Origin: Epiperipatus broadwayi
Taxonomy: Eukaryota; Onychophora; Udeonychophora; Euonychophora; Peripatidae
Reading direction: 5' to 3'
Assembly (NCBI GenBank): GCA_028023455.1
Contig: JAQFVV010000042.1
Location: 3,799,739-3,863,738 of the forward strand
DNA length: 64,000 nucleotides
Made by a program: the position numbers and the translations under genes. The notes below the pieces were generated by a model that saw nothing but the letters and a program-made list of their open reading frames with translations, was not told the DNA's origin and did no database searches. Each line of letters opens with the position of its first letter. The stretch's first letter is position 1. Positions 23,149 through 35,639 of the stretch are shown piece after piece.

Positions 23149-23335
23149 CAGTCTCTTTATTAAAATAAAAATCCATAAAATATTTGATTCAACATATATA
23201 TCCCTCTGATGAAAAAGTAAGTATAATATTTTAAGGCTTGCCTATTTCTTGTTTGTCTAATATTTACTTAAATAAATTTTTAACGAATATGATTTTTAAA
23301 TAAATTTTTAATGAATATGATTTTGATAATAATAG

Positions 23336-23800
23336 AGTTAGCATAAGTAAATGGAAAATTCATGGCATCAGTTTTGCTAATGACATAGTAGGTCTTGTAG
23401 GTACTGAAAATGAATTTAACAAAGATTAATAGAAAGTTGGCCAGTGAAAAACAAAATATCTCAATTTAAATCAATAATTTTATTGATAAAAGATTAAGAA
23501 TGATACTTGACCAGAGCACTTCGAAGCAAATTGTTTCTAAATATTTAGGAAATTAGAAAAAAGTTTATACTAATGATGGCTAAACAGGCCTTTATGATAT
23601 AGAAGATTGTTGAAGTTAAAATTAAAAAGATTCTTAAATATTTTATTTATAATATGACTTTATATGGAAATTATTGATATATTCAAAAACAAAGTATATA
23701 CTTATGACACGATATATGGGGAAAAATTAGATTATACTTATATTCTCAGAAGAATTATGAAGAATATATTGGCAAAATCTATGGAATGGATAGTTGACAT
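23336..23800 (+). pseudogene. Decayed LINE reverse transcriptase, palm to thumb
   Basis: Translation gives HGISFANDIVGLVGTENEF, where LINE families have LRYADDIVLIxxxxEEL; the second catalytic Asp pair is damaged (AND). Then come QIVSKYLGN, a stop and VYTNDG, matching the FxYLGSxITxDG stretch. The order and spacing fit one ORF2 with several stops and frameshifts. The motifs match the LINE type at 35640-36080, 52720-53350 and 59450-59935. An overlapping minus-strand frame (24216-23779) is a shadow. Confidence 0.55.
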
Positions 23801-25396
23801 GCTTCTTGGATTTTTTTTATATGGGATACAGCGATTTCATAACTTTGGAAAGTTTCAATATACCTATGATGGTTTGAGTATTTAATTCTATTTGTCTTGA
23901 AATATTGGTGATGGTAAATGTGGCTAAACACATAAAAGAACAAATATGATTTCCTTGTCCTTTCCATTGACTTAAGATATCTATTTCTGTTTCCAAGCTC
24001 AGAGATTTTCTTTATTTTTTTCCAGCGTATGATTCTAATTAAAAATGTAAATAGAATTGCTAGGAAAAAAAGTATCTTTTCACTGTCCAAAAATACAAAA
24101 AATGGATGAAAAAGTAAAAGTAAACTAGCAGTTAACAATATTTTGGGTTCTTCCATGCAATTGTTTCTCATTGCACTGAAAAAAAATCCATACTCAAGTT
24201 TGTTTGTTTTTTTCAAATTTGTACTAGTATAATGTATTACTTACATGAAATTATTTAGAATTTTAAAAAAATGTTTAATACCAATTTATTTAATTGATCA
24301 TAAAGATTTCTTATTTGTCATTAGTGTTAGAGTATCAAAATTAGCATAATACACATTGTCAAAATTACTTAAAAAAATATACTCACATATTAAAATATAT
24401 ATCTAATGCATTCTGTGTTTGCATATTGTAATCAATATTTAAGGCTCTTTTTAACAATATTTACTATCCGGATCTAAATAAAGATCACTTTATACATTAC
24501 ATATGCTAGCTGTGAATTTTTTTTTTTTTTAGCCATGAGATATCGCATTTTATTAAGTGCAGTAGACATGTTCTTTGAAATTACTTAAAAAAAATTGATT
24601 ACTGCAAATGAACTATTTAACTATATTGCACTTTAGAATTGCAATTTTGCTCTCATATTTGACATTTTAGGGGTTATGATGGTGCTGCAATCATCACTTT
24701 TCTACATTGTTTTAAAGTGTATATATAACTTATATTATGGGGTGCAATGATCTGTAACAGTTCTGTTAGCTTCCATTTTAATGTATTAATTTTTAAAAAA
24801 AATCCTAAAAATGTCAGCATTATACAGACCTATACAGACATTTGTGTGTGACGAACAGCACCTCTATGAAGGAGATGACTTACAAAGATTTGTGATTGGC
24901 TGATGCTTTAAATTGTTTTACCCTGGGGTTCAATAAAAAAATGTGATTTTCAGCCATTATTAATGATTATGATGCGATCTTTTTGTAAAAGACTTATTAT
25001 TAAATCAAAAACTATGTCACTAGTAAGGGATTGTCTTCGAAAACATTTTTTTTTAAAAAAAAAAAAACACTCTTAGAAATTAGAAAGTACACTATGAGAA
25101 CCAGAAACAGCCTCTACTGGCTAAAATAAAATCGATTTTATGAAACTGTAAGTAAAATATTTTAATAACAATAAATAATTTATTAACTTTTAGATTTTTT
25201 TTTTTTGTTTTTTTAATGCTAACTAATTTTGTAAATATATCATTTTTTTAATAACATAAAATTCTAATATTTAATATTTCATTGTTCTAACTTTTTCAAT
25301 AGGTAGCATGCAGCCAATGGCCAGGTGCTTCTTTGTTATTTGTAAGAACTTCATTTAGATATTTATTTTCATAATTTTAATATATAAAATATTTAA
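23801..25396. other. AT-rich sequence, nothing recognised
   Basis: No motif-bearing frame. The stretch contains long A and T runs (24511, 25050, 25195) and no repeat I can match elsewhere in the window. Confidence 0.4.
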
Positions 25397-25495
25397 TATA
25401 GGGTATATGAGCACAGACATTCACATGACCCACGTCTCTCCACTCTATCTAATAACACTGATACACTCAAGCACATATATATACCCTATATTACA
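25397..25495 (-). mobile_element. Fragment of foldback family FB1
   Basis: Read on the minus strand the sequence ends TCTGTGCTCATATACCCTAT, as does the end of the copy at 38560-38930, and shares TGTATCAGTGTTAT with it. About 100 bp remain, bounded by TATAGGGTATAT and its inverse near 25484. Confidence 0.7.
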
Positions 25496-26929
25496 TATAT
25501 AGACACATGGTATATATTAAGCCTGTGTTTCACTTATTATATAAAATATTATTTTTTTTAATTTACATAATTAGAAGGCTTAAGAATATATATTATCAAG
25601 TAGAAATTAGTATAATATACATAAAAAAGATTTAATTGCAAAAAAAAAAAATATCAAACATGGAGAGGTGTTTAACATATTATTCATTAGGCTCTATTCA
25701 AAAATTTTAAAGGCGGAGTTGATGTAAAATATGTTAAATAAATATTGACGATATGAATCTTTTTCAGTTTATTTGTGAGCAATTTTGCATGTTTTTTTAA
25801 ACTGAAAATACATTTAAATTTAATAGTTTTATGTTGAATAAAATTTTCATTTTCTTTTCAGTTCTATATTTTTATGTAGGTGCGATAATGTTATGAGATG
25901 TTTTTTAAAATTGAGCAAAAAGATTGTATTATTTTTAATTTATATTTAGTACTTTTTGATCATACAAACGTCATTACTGTGAATCGCCCCATCCCCCCCA
26001 ATAACAATTACGATAACTAAATTACAATATGATGAACATTATAGTAAAAACTGTAATCCATAAAAGTGAATAGTTTTTAAATTAATGTACACATTTTAAA
26101 AATTAATACAGTAGTAATGTATTTGGTTACTATATGTCATTAAAATATGATTTGATTACTTATTATACTGAATGAAACATATGGGGGGGTGCTTGGTAAT
26201 CATTAATGATGAAAATCTTGACTTTGGATATATCATTAACGAACTGATTGTTTTGCAAAGATGCTGGATGAAAATTAAATAAAATATGCTGCCTATAATA
26301 TAGCATTAATATTGTGTATTATACAGCATCAGTATGGAAGTCGCTATTCTGCTTTTGGATAATATAGCATTAATAACTAACTATCTTATGACGTCAACAA
26401 TCTTACAAAATGGCCACCAAATTTTTTTTTTTATTGTTATAGTGAATAATTAATTGTAAATCAAAATAGGGACTACAAATTGATAATGATCACTACTGTG
26501 AATCCTCACATAAAGGACAAGTGCTAAGCGAGATATAGGTGTACTTATCTATGAAAAGCCTCCTCATTTTTTTCCCTCCTTTTCTTTTTAAGAATAAAGC
26601 TAATGAGTGATTTTTAAACATAATAGATATTCTCCCTAGAGTGTTTGCTATTGTCATGCAAATTGTTTAAATTATTTTTCCTTTTTGCTTAATATTTTTT
26701 GTTTTCCTATCAAATTTGTGTTTATTAGAACTTGCATTTTATGCTATTTTAGATGCAAATATCATTTCCTCTCTTACAATTGTTTTGTATATTTTTAATT
26801 GTTTTCAATGTGCAACTTATTAACTATTTATTTAAAAAAAATCAAACTTTATTTTCAAAACACATTTATCTGTTAATAATATTCAGTTTAGTAGAACCCA
26901 CAACACTTTAAAACACACACACACACAAT
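25496..26929. other. AT-rich sequence, nothing recognised
   Basis: No gene. Two similar blocks, AATATAGCATTAAT at about 26298 and 26361, form a short direct repeat. A C-rich run (25988) and a G7 run (26166) stand out from the background. Confidence 0.4.
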
Positions 26930-27490
26930 CAATGATAAAAGTGGAAAAATCATGTAAATTAGTACACTCATGAATATACCAGTAAACATAAGTTTGACTG
27001 GGAAAAACCAAAAATAATGGACAGAGAAAGTAAAAAGAAAATTTTAAAAAGCTGTCCACATGGCATGGTTACTAATCCCATAATGTCAGAATAAATGTCA
27101 TGATTCTTAATGTTTGGAAACCCCTTGTTAACCATGAACTTAAAAAAATTGAAAAATGAGGAGGACTCTCATAATTAAGTATATTAAATTCCTACTAATT
27201 AGTCATTGGAATAGCCTAGTTGATTAAGGATCATTTTAAATTCAGGATTCAAAACTCTGGATGCTATTGATTCAATCCAAACCAACATCCTTTGAAAAAG
27301 AGAATGAAAAAAATCATTCTGAATACTGTAATCTATATTAATCTGTGTTTTATTATTAATAGTTAAATATACTTACAAAAAATAAAAATAAACTCTGAAT
27401 TTTTCTAAAATCAGTTACCAATTCAACTAGATAACACATAACAACAAATAAAACACTATTACCAAAAACTTTCAAACAAACACCGCTATT
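26930..27490 (+). mobile_element. Penelope-like element, 3' fragment with tRNA-like tail
   Basis: Translation near 26989-27030 gives HKFDWEKPKIMDRESK, the conserved stretch after the GIY-YIG nuclease core in Penelope-like elements. The DNA is homologous to 34880-35030, sharing AGAAAATTTTAAAAAGCTG and AATGTTTGGAAACC. The following 300 bp also match 35070-35370, including a decayed tRNA-like block (A-box-like TAGTTGATTAAGG at 27217, B-box-like GGATTCAAAAC at 27246). It is 5' truncated and not coding. Confidence 0.7.
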
Positions 27491-28039
27491 ACAGATATGT
27501 GAAAATATTTTTGCTTATAATTTTATGTACTGCAATTTTTGAATTGAATTGTATTATAGGTAAGTATATTATATATATGTATGCATTAAAAAATAACTGC
27601 GTTGTAGATAAATGTGTATGAGAATTAGAAATTTATGTATTACAAATGGGGGGTCTGGATGATAAACAGCATTGTAAACAAAACATGAGCTATTATCTAC
27701 TAGTGACTTTGGAACAAAATATGATGGATGTGGTAGCTGCACTTATAAAATATTTGAGATTTTTACTTCAGATATTTTAAATTTACTACACTATCTTATA
27801 AAGGATAATGCATTTCAATTACAATAAAGTTAATCATATCAACACACCGCAATTCCAAAACTATTCTTACACAAATCCGAGATTTTGAGATTTAGATTTC
27901 TCCACAGAAATAATTATCATGAATCTTTAGGGGCAAAAAAATCTTATTAAAACAATATGAAGAATGCTGAGTCTAGTTTGAAAGTGAATACTTTTTACTT
28001 CCCTGTAGACAAGTAAAAAAGACTCAAAACAAGTGACCT

Positions 28040-28156
28040 ATCAAGCGTTGTTAGCCGAGAGGTCAGCGCAGCCGCCTTGCAAACAAGCAGTTGGTTACAG
28101 ACGGTTGTTGCGGGTTCGCCTCCCGGCAGATGCTATGACATATGAAAAAAAAAAAA
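28040..28156 (+). mobile_element. tRNA-derived SINE, full-length copy with target duplication
   Basis: An A box (TAGCCGAGAGG, 28051) and a B box (GGTTCGCCTCC, 28114) lie about 60 bases apart, with an acceptor-like CCCGGCAG after them. The body ends GATGCTATGACATATG and an A tract. It is flanked by ACAAGTGACCT at 28029-28039 and 28157-28167, a perfect 11-bp target duplication that lengthens if the adjoining A bases are counted. This proves retroposition. The long spacing between boxes suggests a tRNA with a long variable arm (Ser/Leu type). The mobilising LINE is unknown. Confidence 0.85.
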
Positions 28157-28167
28157 ACAAGTGACCT

Positions 28168-31140
28168 TATGTAAAAATATGTGTTTGATTACTTACATAA
28201 GCTGTTTCTTGTACGCAACTGCTTCAGATCCAACAATATTTTGAACAAATTACAATTGTTAAATGTTATCAGATTAGTCTATTCAGAACTTAACCAAGAC
28301 TCAAATCTGTTTATGCTCTAAATTTTAGATTATTGTTTAACATCTCACAATATTTTAATGAGGAGAGGAGACAAGCACGAAAAAGATGCTAAAAGTTCAT
28401 TGATTTTAGAATAATTATAAGCAGAACATTAATAGGCACTGTACAAACAAATTAAAAAAAAAAAAAATTATCTTTTACTTATTTATGTATAAATAAGAAT
28501 AACAAATATTTTTATTACTGCTATTGTTTCTTAATAAATATATTTTTAAAAAGTAATGAATTCTAAGCAAATTTAATATATAGATATTTTTTTATTCTTT
28601 ATGAAAAATCTACAAAGTTTTGAAAAACCATTTAATATTTCATGGAGAAAATTGCACATGAATTGTTTATATATCTACTTTTTACAAACTTTTAATGCAT
28701 ATATATATCAATAAGTCTAAGTACTTAGTAAAATGAGTTAAGATGATAGCAAATTACAGTGAAAAATTCAGAATATTTTTTACCAGAAGGAGAGGAGGGG
28801 GCATTTTTCAGAATTACTTAATTTTCAACAGACAGTTGATTTTACTCTAGGAAGAGGGTAGAGTCATATGTAGAGAAAAAAAAAAAAAGGGGGGGGAGGG
28901 CATTCTCTGTGATCTCTCTTTTGCACAAAATACGGCAAATTACCACCAACCACTTAGACATCTGGAGCTCTCTTTAGACAGATGCCTTGATAGTCAAATA
29001 TAGATACATACTCTATACCCAATTACTTTTATAATAAAACACGTAATAGTTTAAAACAAAAATTATTTAAAATAAATTCTCTATAGCTCTAAAAACTTAG
29101 TACTGTACTGTATTTACAATTAATTTGTTTTTTCAACAAACAAATGAATCAATGTTATTATCGATTTGTTTTAAAAAACAACAACAAAAACTTGCAAATA
29201 TTATTTTAAAATATTTTCTGAAGCAATAGATAAGCTGGAAATGCTTTAATATTTAGTTGGTATTGTACTGAAAAATGAAAGTGCACTCAATTTGAATATA
29301 AAAACTGACAACTTTTTTTTTAAAAAAAAAATTCTTTTAAACTTGTTTTCAAATGATAATGATAATTATTATTTTTCCACAATCATTTTGTTTCTCCCTG
29401 CTTTTATTTTTTCTCTCTTTCTCTCTATTGTAGATGATACATAATTCTCCCCCCACACACAAAAAAATTGTTTTCCATCCTTTTATTATGCAGTCTGAGG
29501 TTTGCCAAGCATGGGAAAAACACCAAAATAAAAGATTTTGGTTTTGGGTAAAATATACAAAAATTACTAAAAAAACCAAAATGAATAATGAAGTATATGA
29601 AGCAAGAACCCAGCTGCTTGAGCGAATTTAGAAAGTTTATTATGCTATTGCTGATTAAATGAGGATTAACAGTACAGTATCTGTTTTTCAGAATATTTTG
29701 AAAAGATAAAGAGACTTCTGCTTTTTCGGGAAGAAATGGGGGTAAAAAAAAAAAAATTAAAAACTCAAATTGAGTAAGAATAACAATAGTATAGAAATCT
29801 ATTATTTATAATGAGGCAGACCACAGACATAAAATCCCATACGAACGATAGTAGTCTCCTTCTTTGCTTTCTGCCAATGCTGACTCTACATTATTAACTA
29901 TCATTAGTTACTGACCAGTCAACTTCTTGATGCTTTAATCCTGTTATGGTCTGGATTCTTGACCATGTAATTTGATAACAATGTTGACCACTGTGGCCAG
30001 AAGCCTGCTGTGTATCCGCTATAGAAATGGTCAGAATAGTGACCACAGATTTATTCTATGACCAAGCTGGCTTGGAAGCTTCTCCATTCTGATCAAGCTA
30101 GGAAGTCAAAAGAAGAAAGATTTTGACTATCTAGATGCTGCTTTTGTCTCCAAAAAATAGACCTCAATCTAACTCCACTAAGAAGTCAATTGCCCAACTA
30201 AAGATATTCTTTCATTACAAAAATATATACAGCAGCTAACATTAAATTGTACAATATACTGACAGTAAAATCCATAATATTTAAAATTAAACTAGAATTC
30301 CATTAGAGACATATATGATTTAGAATCAAGAAGGCAAAAAAAAAAAAGTTTTAAAAAAATACAATAATAATATATAAATCATATAACAATATTAAAAATC
30401 AAATAAAAAGCATCTTACTAACCATGTTACATTATTCATTACATACACACACAGAAATGTAGTTATATATATATGGTTAATATTACAGAAAGTTGAATTT
30501 GAATCTATATTGTTGTGCTTTTAAAAATCCTTGAATTCCTTTGTGCAGAAAAAAGATTATTTTATTTTTGTTTTTTACTTATATTAGTAAAAAAAAAAAA
30601 AAAAATCATTATCATTGCTGTGTGGGTGTTCAGGTATTTCAAATCTTGAGTTCATCTCAAGAAATGTATATATAGTGAGAGAGTTGGTATGAGAAATGAA
30701 TGATTGTTGAAGTTTTTTAAAAAGCTTTGAAAGAATACATCACAAATCTAAAAAAGATTTTATTGTAAAGATCAGATGACTGGCTCATAGTAAAATCAGC
30801 TAATATTTTAATTATTTTTAACGAGAAAATAAACGTGAGGTAAAACTTAAAATTTTTATTATCCAGTTGACAAATTTGGCCGAGTAATGTCTCCTTTCTT
30901 AACTAATTATCCTATTATTATTGGGGGGGGGGGGATCCTCACTTTGTAAAACTTTTATCTACCCTTATTAGTACATATATACTCATTACACATTAATATC
31001 TTCATAATTAGATTCTTTATGAATTTTGAATTCTTGACATGGAATGTTTGAAATGATCTATTTTAGCTTATGAAATTAATGTTTCTAAAAGTTATTAATA
31101 TATAATTTTTTTCTCTACAGTACAGGCTTTTTCATACCTG
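28168..31140. other. AT-rich sequence, nothing firm
   Basis: No motif-bearing gene. The frames at 29349-29631 are low complexity. Between about 29900 and 30110 the base composition rises and the motif TGACC or its complement occurs at least six times, cause unknown. At 31143-31200 a short fragment, GGTTTGAACTCAAGACTTTC, matches the outer end of foldback family FB1. Confidence 0.45.
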
Positions 31141-31639
31141 CACTCCAATATGTAATATATGGGGGGGGTTTGAACTCAAGACTTTCACACAAGCTCTCAC
31201 TAATATGTGTATGAGTATATGTTAATTAAACAAAGTAAAATAATTATTTGTATACAGATAGTCAAATAATATATATAGCTATAACACCACTAATCTGATC
31301 ATTAATACACCAGCAATTTTTTAAAGAGGATAAAATTATGAGAAGACATTTCAGATTAGTATGATCACTAACTATACTTTATTATTTTAGTGTGGGTTAA
31401 TATTTTTTATTTAAAGTTTGAATGCACAATAAAAATAAATAGGCATTCATTTTAAAATAATACAATAAACACACACCCTTTTCAATAAATATTTATAATT
31501 GGTATGCTGTCCAGTGCTTCTATTTTATTTTACCCTATTTGTTCAATGTTTGGTGATTGTCACTTTTTTTCCAATTGAAAACTTTAATAACTTTTTAAAA
31601 ACCATTTATTTACTGCAAGAAAAATTGTTAAAACATCAC

Positions 31640-32672
31640 ATGATTACGTTTTCTTATGCTTGCACAAGTTGTTAAAAGTAGTAAACTTTTCCACACCCTG
31701 GTGCAAGCTCTAGTAATCAACAAATGCTTGAAGGTTGTGCACTATAATCCCTATCCAGTGCTTTCCATCAAATATCCCCAGACTAGCTCTAATTTATGGC
31801 CTTCATCAATGAGGAGCTTTGAATCTATGGATCTAATGTACCCCACAAGCACCCACCTTTTTAGCTTTTTAATTAACTTAAAACTATCAGCTTAAACTGA
31901 AAGCACAATAATGTTTTCAATCCAATCTAGATCTGAATCCAGTCCAGTATCTACATTTGTTGGTGTCTTCATTTTTTTAATAACCGTAATCACTATTATC
32001 CTTTCATTAGGATTGGTACTAAATCATTAAAATATCACAATTATCTTTTCTTATGTTTACACAAGCTATTACAACAGTAACAAATTTTTCCACATAACAC
32101 CACCAATTCTGGTAATAACAGATAATAGAAGTAATATTGGGTAGAAAGATACTGGGGGTTATAGTGTACAACCGTTAAGCATCTAATAATTTCTAGAACT
32201 GGTACTAGGTGGCACTATTGTGTAACAAAATTTGCTATTGATTTAACAGCTTGTTGAGAATAAGAAAAGTAATGGTTTAATACCAATCTTAACCAAAAAA
32301 TAATGGTGCTATCGCTGTTAAAAAAACAAAAACACCAAAATATATAGATAGTGAATTGGATTCAGATCTGTATGACTATACAAGAGAATTAGTTTGGATT
32401 GAAAACATTACTATGTTTTCAATTTAGACTAATAGTTTTATAGTTAACCAAAAAAGGTAAAAGGTCAGTGCTAGAGGGGTACATTAGATCCAAAGGTCCA
32501 GGCACACTACTCCCGCATCCAAGGTTCCTCACAGATAAAGACCATAAGCTAGAAACTAGTCTGATATTGAATAAGAAGGCACTGTATGGGGAATATAGTA
32601 TACAACCTTCTAACATCTATTGATTACTAAACCTTGCACTAGATGGCATTATATGTGAAGAAAAATTATCAT
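31640..32672. mobile_element. One-kilobase palindrome, repeat family FB2
   Basis: Arms of about 500 bp are symmetric about position 32156. For example GTAATCAACAAATGCTTGAA (31711) pairs with the inverse near 32610, and GGATTGGTACTAAATCATT (32010) pairs with the inverse near 32295. Each arm repeats blocks such as CCCCAGACTAG and CCTTGGATC-like sequence that recur as a single unit at 54290-54620 and as a small palindrome at 51967-52160. No protein motif is seen; the 79- and 65-codon frames here are shadows. Confidence 0.82.
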
Positions 32673-33111
32673 CATCATCATCAATAACAACAACTTTACA
32701 AAACATAAGTTATCTCTTTGACAGTGTCTCTTTTGAAATATGGATCTGTTATTTGGACCCCAAGTTCAAAATGAGATAATTGTAGAATAAAATTATAATA
32801 AATTTTCCAAATATATTAAAAGTGAATAACTATTTGTTAGTAGAAAAATCTAGATTTTAAATTATTATATAAACTTATCATTTGGAAAATTATCTTAAAT
32901 AAAATTTCAAATAGTTCTATTAATAATTGTTTATATAAAACATACCTCTAATCTATTTTACATTAAGGTTTGTCACTCTGACACATTAAAATTTTCTCTT
33001 TTGTTTTATTTGCCTAATTCTTATAATCAAGATTTCACTAATTACAATAAAATATGGACACGCACATATATAATTGCTTATTTATATTATTTTTGTACAA
33101 TAAATAAATTA

Positions 33112-33640
33112 AATTATTATTATTATCATTATTTAAAAATAACTTTATTGACAAATCATAGGATATCACAAATCAGAAATAACAATGGATTCACACATCT
33201 TGGCAAATTCTGCAATTTATTAATTATAATACTATATTAAAATAAGAAAACATTATTCATTGTGAATGTACTGTATATAGTTAATGTATATAAATAAATA
33301 ATTTAGTGATGTATATAATCGTAATCTTGCGAAATAGTGCATATGTGAAGATTAACTTCATTCCACAAGATTACATGTATAATAATATGTAAAAAAGGGA
33401 TATAGTAAGATATCTCACTATAGGTTAAACTACTGGTGTAAATATGTTAGGTAGACTAATTATATTTGTTTTTGTGTTATATCCATTTAAATATATTAGG
33501 GTGTCTTCTGATATTATTGTTATATAGGTACATCTTGTGCATCACAGAGCATATAGTACGAATGTGGTGCTTTTTGTCTCTGCAAAACAAACCTTTGGAA
33601 AGACTTATATATTTATATTTGCTTTTCTGATTTATTTTTG
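33112..33640 (-). mobile_element. 3' end of a third L1/Tx1-like element
   Basis: The minus-strand 3' end carries TCAATAAAGTTATTTTTAAA and then (AAT)n with one GAT, as in elements A and B. Upstream, near 33485-33580, translation gives KMYLYNNNIRRHPNIF, homologous to the C-terminal NNNPRRHSNTF of element A and GNNPRRHPSTF of element B. It is truncated near 33600. Its own flanks are again AT-type trinucleotide repeats (33112-33140; 33640-33665). Confidence 0.7.
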
Positions 33641-33974
33641 TAACAATAATAATTATTATTAATCTCCCTTTTATATATGTATTGTTTTTTTTAATAAATA
33701 AAATCATTATAAAATAAATAAATAACAATAAATTGTTGTTGTTGTTGTTGGGTGCTATTAAGTTGTTTCTGGGTAATCAAATGAAAGTTATTTGTTGAAA
33801 CAAGAAGTTTTTGATAAACTAATGTTAATTCTAAAAATTTGCCATATTAAAAATTGTTACGATTTTCTTTTAAGATTCTTAGTTCTTTGGCATATAAGAC
33901 CCAGTCCTTTGTCATGGTTTGTAAGTACTTTGTGAAATTAATAAAGAACAAAAAAATAGAAAAAAAATGGCATT

Positions 33975-35030
33975 CACAGATATATCTATGATAAAGCATT
34001 ATTTATTGTAAGAAACTTTAAATGAGGATGATATCTTATAAACCAAAACAATTCTTGCTATTAACAATATAATGGAACTCTTGATATTTTACTTTAACAA
34101 CATTTTTTATTAAAAACACAAAATTTTTCCAACAAAATCAAGATATAATTATGGGTTCACCATTGAGATCCCTGGTAGGCAACCTTTACATTAAAAAATT
34201 TGAAAACATAGTAAAAAAAAAAAATACTACATATGGATCTAATGTCTGACATGACTATGTTGATGATACATTTATTGTATAACCACATACTAAAGTACCA
34301 CTACAGTCCTTCTGACTATATAAATAACATATCATAATCAAGCAAATTGACAATCTAATTAGAACAAGAACAAATATTTTTAAATGACATTGTGACAAGA
34401 ATCCTTCATGGCAAAATCAAAAACTATTGTTTACAAAAAACTCTCATGCACATTGAAAATAGTATAAACATACAATCATAACAAAAACACACATTAGATT
34501 ATATTATTACTTTGGAATAGAGCAAAAGAAGTTTGTTCAGAAGATCAAAAGGTTGAAAAAAGAGATCCTGATATAGAATAAATTCTTATGAAAAATGGTT
34601 AACTGTCAGCTAATATTAAGAAAACCATAGATATCATCTACATAATATCATAAAAGCTTTCCAAAACCATAACATATTGTGAAAAATCCTATAAAATCTA
34701 AACTTGAAATGTTTAAAATAAAAACTGCACTTATGAAATACTATGTGATTGTAAAAGATCATACATTGATGAAACTTAGCTATCTCATTAAAATCAACAA
34801 CTAATGATTAAAGAATGGTCAATTGATGTGACTAAAATAATAGATCATTTAAATATCAGTAAACATATGTTTGGCTGGTTAAACATAATAATAGTGAGTT
34901 GATAGAGAAAAGAAAATTTTAAAAAACTGGTCACATGACAATGGCAAATAATCCTATAAGTCAATCTATGATGATGATCTATAATGTTTGGAAACCATTA
35001 ATCTTGCATTTAAAAAAAGAAATCAGGAAG
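33975..35030 (+). pseudogene. Penelope-like retrotransposon, reverse transcriptase and GIY-YIG remnant
   Basis: The reverse transcriptase part reads IIMGSPLRSLVGNLYIKKFE (34147-34207), close to the Penelope MGSPLSPxLANLYMExFE motif. YVDDTFIV (34256-34280) follows with the catalytic Asp pair intact. A spacer with FLNDIVTRILHGKIKNYCLQ corresponds to FLDVxVTR in the family. Further on (34712-34775) CTYEILCDCKRSYIDET keeps the CxCxxxYIGET core of the GIY-YIG nuclease, with Gly changed to Asp. Several frameshifts and stops lie between. Combined RT and GIY-YIG identify a Penelope-like element that cleaved its target and copied its RNA. Inactive now. Confidence 0.82.
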
Positions 35031-35370
35031 GCTCTCATAAATAATTATATATATTTTTTAATTGTTGCCTTTGATAGAATAGAGCATTACTTCAGATTCA
35101 TTATATAAAAGTCTAAGAATTTCTGGGTTCAATTCCCACACTACTGTTATAGCTGATCAGGCCAGCAACCTTAAATAAACATAGTATTACCATTGAAACA
35201 TTATGTTCTACACTGACCTATTTGCTACTACTAATAGTTGAATATATTTCAAAAAGTATAAATTTTCCCTAAAAACATCATTTCAACAAAAAAGATAGAA
35301 ACAGTTCAACATATAACTACAACTAAAACATGGTTATCACAAATATTCAAATAAATATTGTTAACATATT
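35031..35370 (+). repeat. 3' region of the Penelope-like element with tRNA-like block
   Basis: Directly after the GIY-YIG remnant lies a block with a B-box-like motif GGGTTCAATTCCC (35128) and then GATCAGGCCAGCAACCTT. The sequence continues with TACTAATAGTTGAATATATT and a tail like ATATAACTACAACTAAAAC. The same order follows the other Penelope-like fragment (27190-27490). Diverged inverted versions form the palindromes at 47530-48096 and 50266-50605. Confidence 0.65.
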
Positions 35371-35639
35371 GCTGATTAATAGAAAAAGTAAAAGAATACT
35401 ATTTTAAAAAAATCTATAAAAAGTTATCAGTTATCACAAAGTCTTAATTCAGTTGAGAATGATAAATTGCAAATGTTCTTAAAAAAATGGGAATACCAGA
35501 ATATATATATGAGAAATCTTTATAGGGAACAAGAAGCTTCTATTAAAACTACTTATAATAAAACAGATTCACTTCATATTGGGAAAGGAGTAAGAGAGAA
35601 TTACACAATGTCAATTCATATATTTCAAATTTTATACTA

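Noticed and set aside
23779-24216. 145-codon hydrophobic minus-strand protein
   Set aside because: It overlaps the antisense of a LINE remnant, is rich in F, I and K as expected of random AT-rich sequence, and lacks motifs or splice context.
28051-28130. Functional tRNA gene
   Set aside because: The A and B boxes belong to a SINE with a target duplication and A tail; the acceptor stem cannot be closed.
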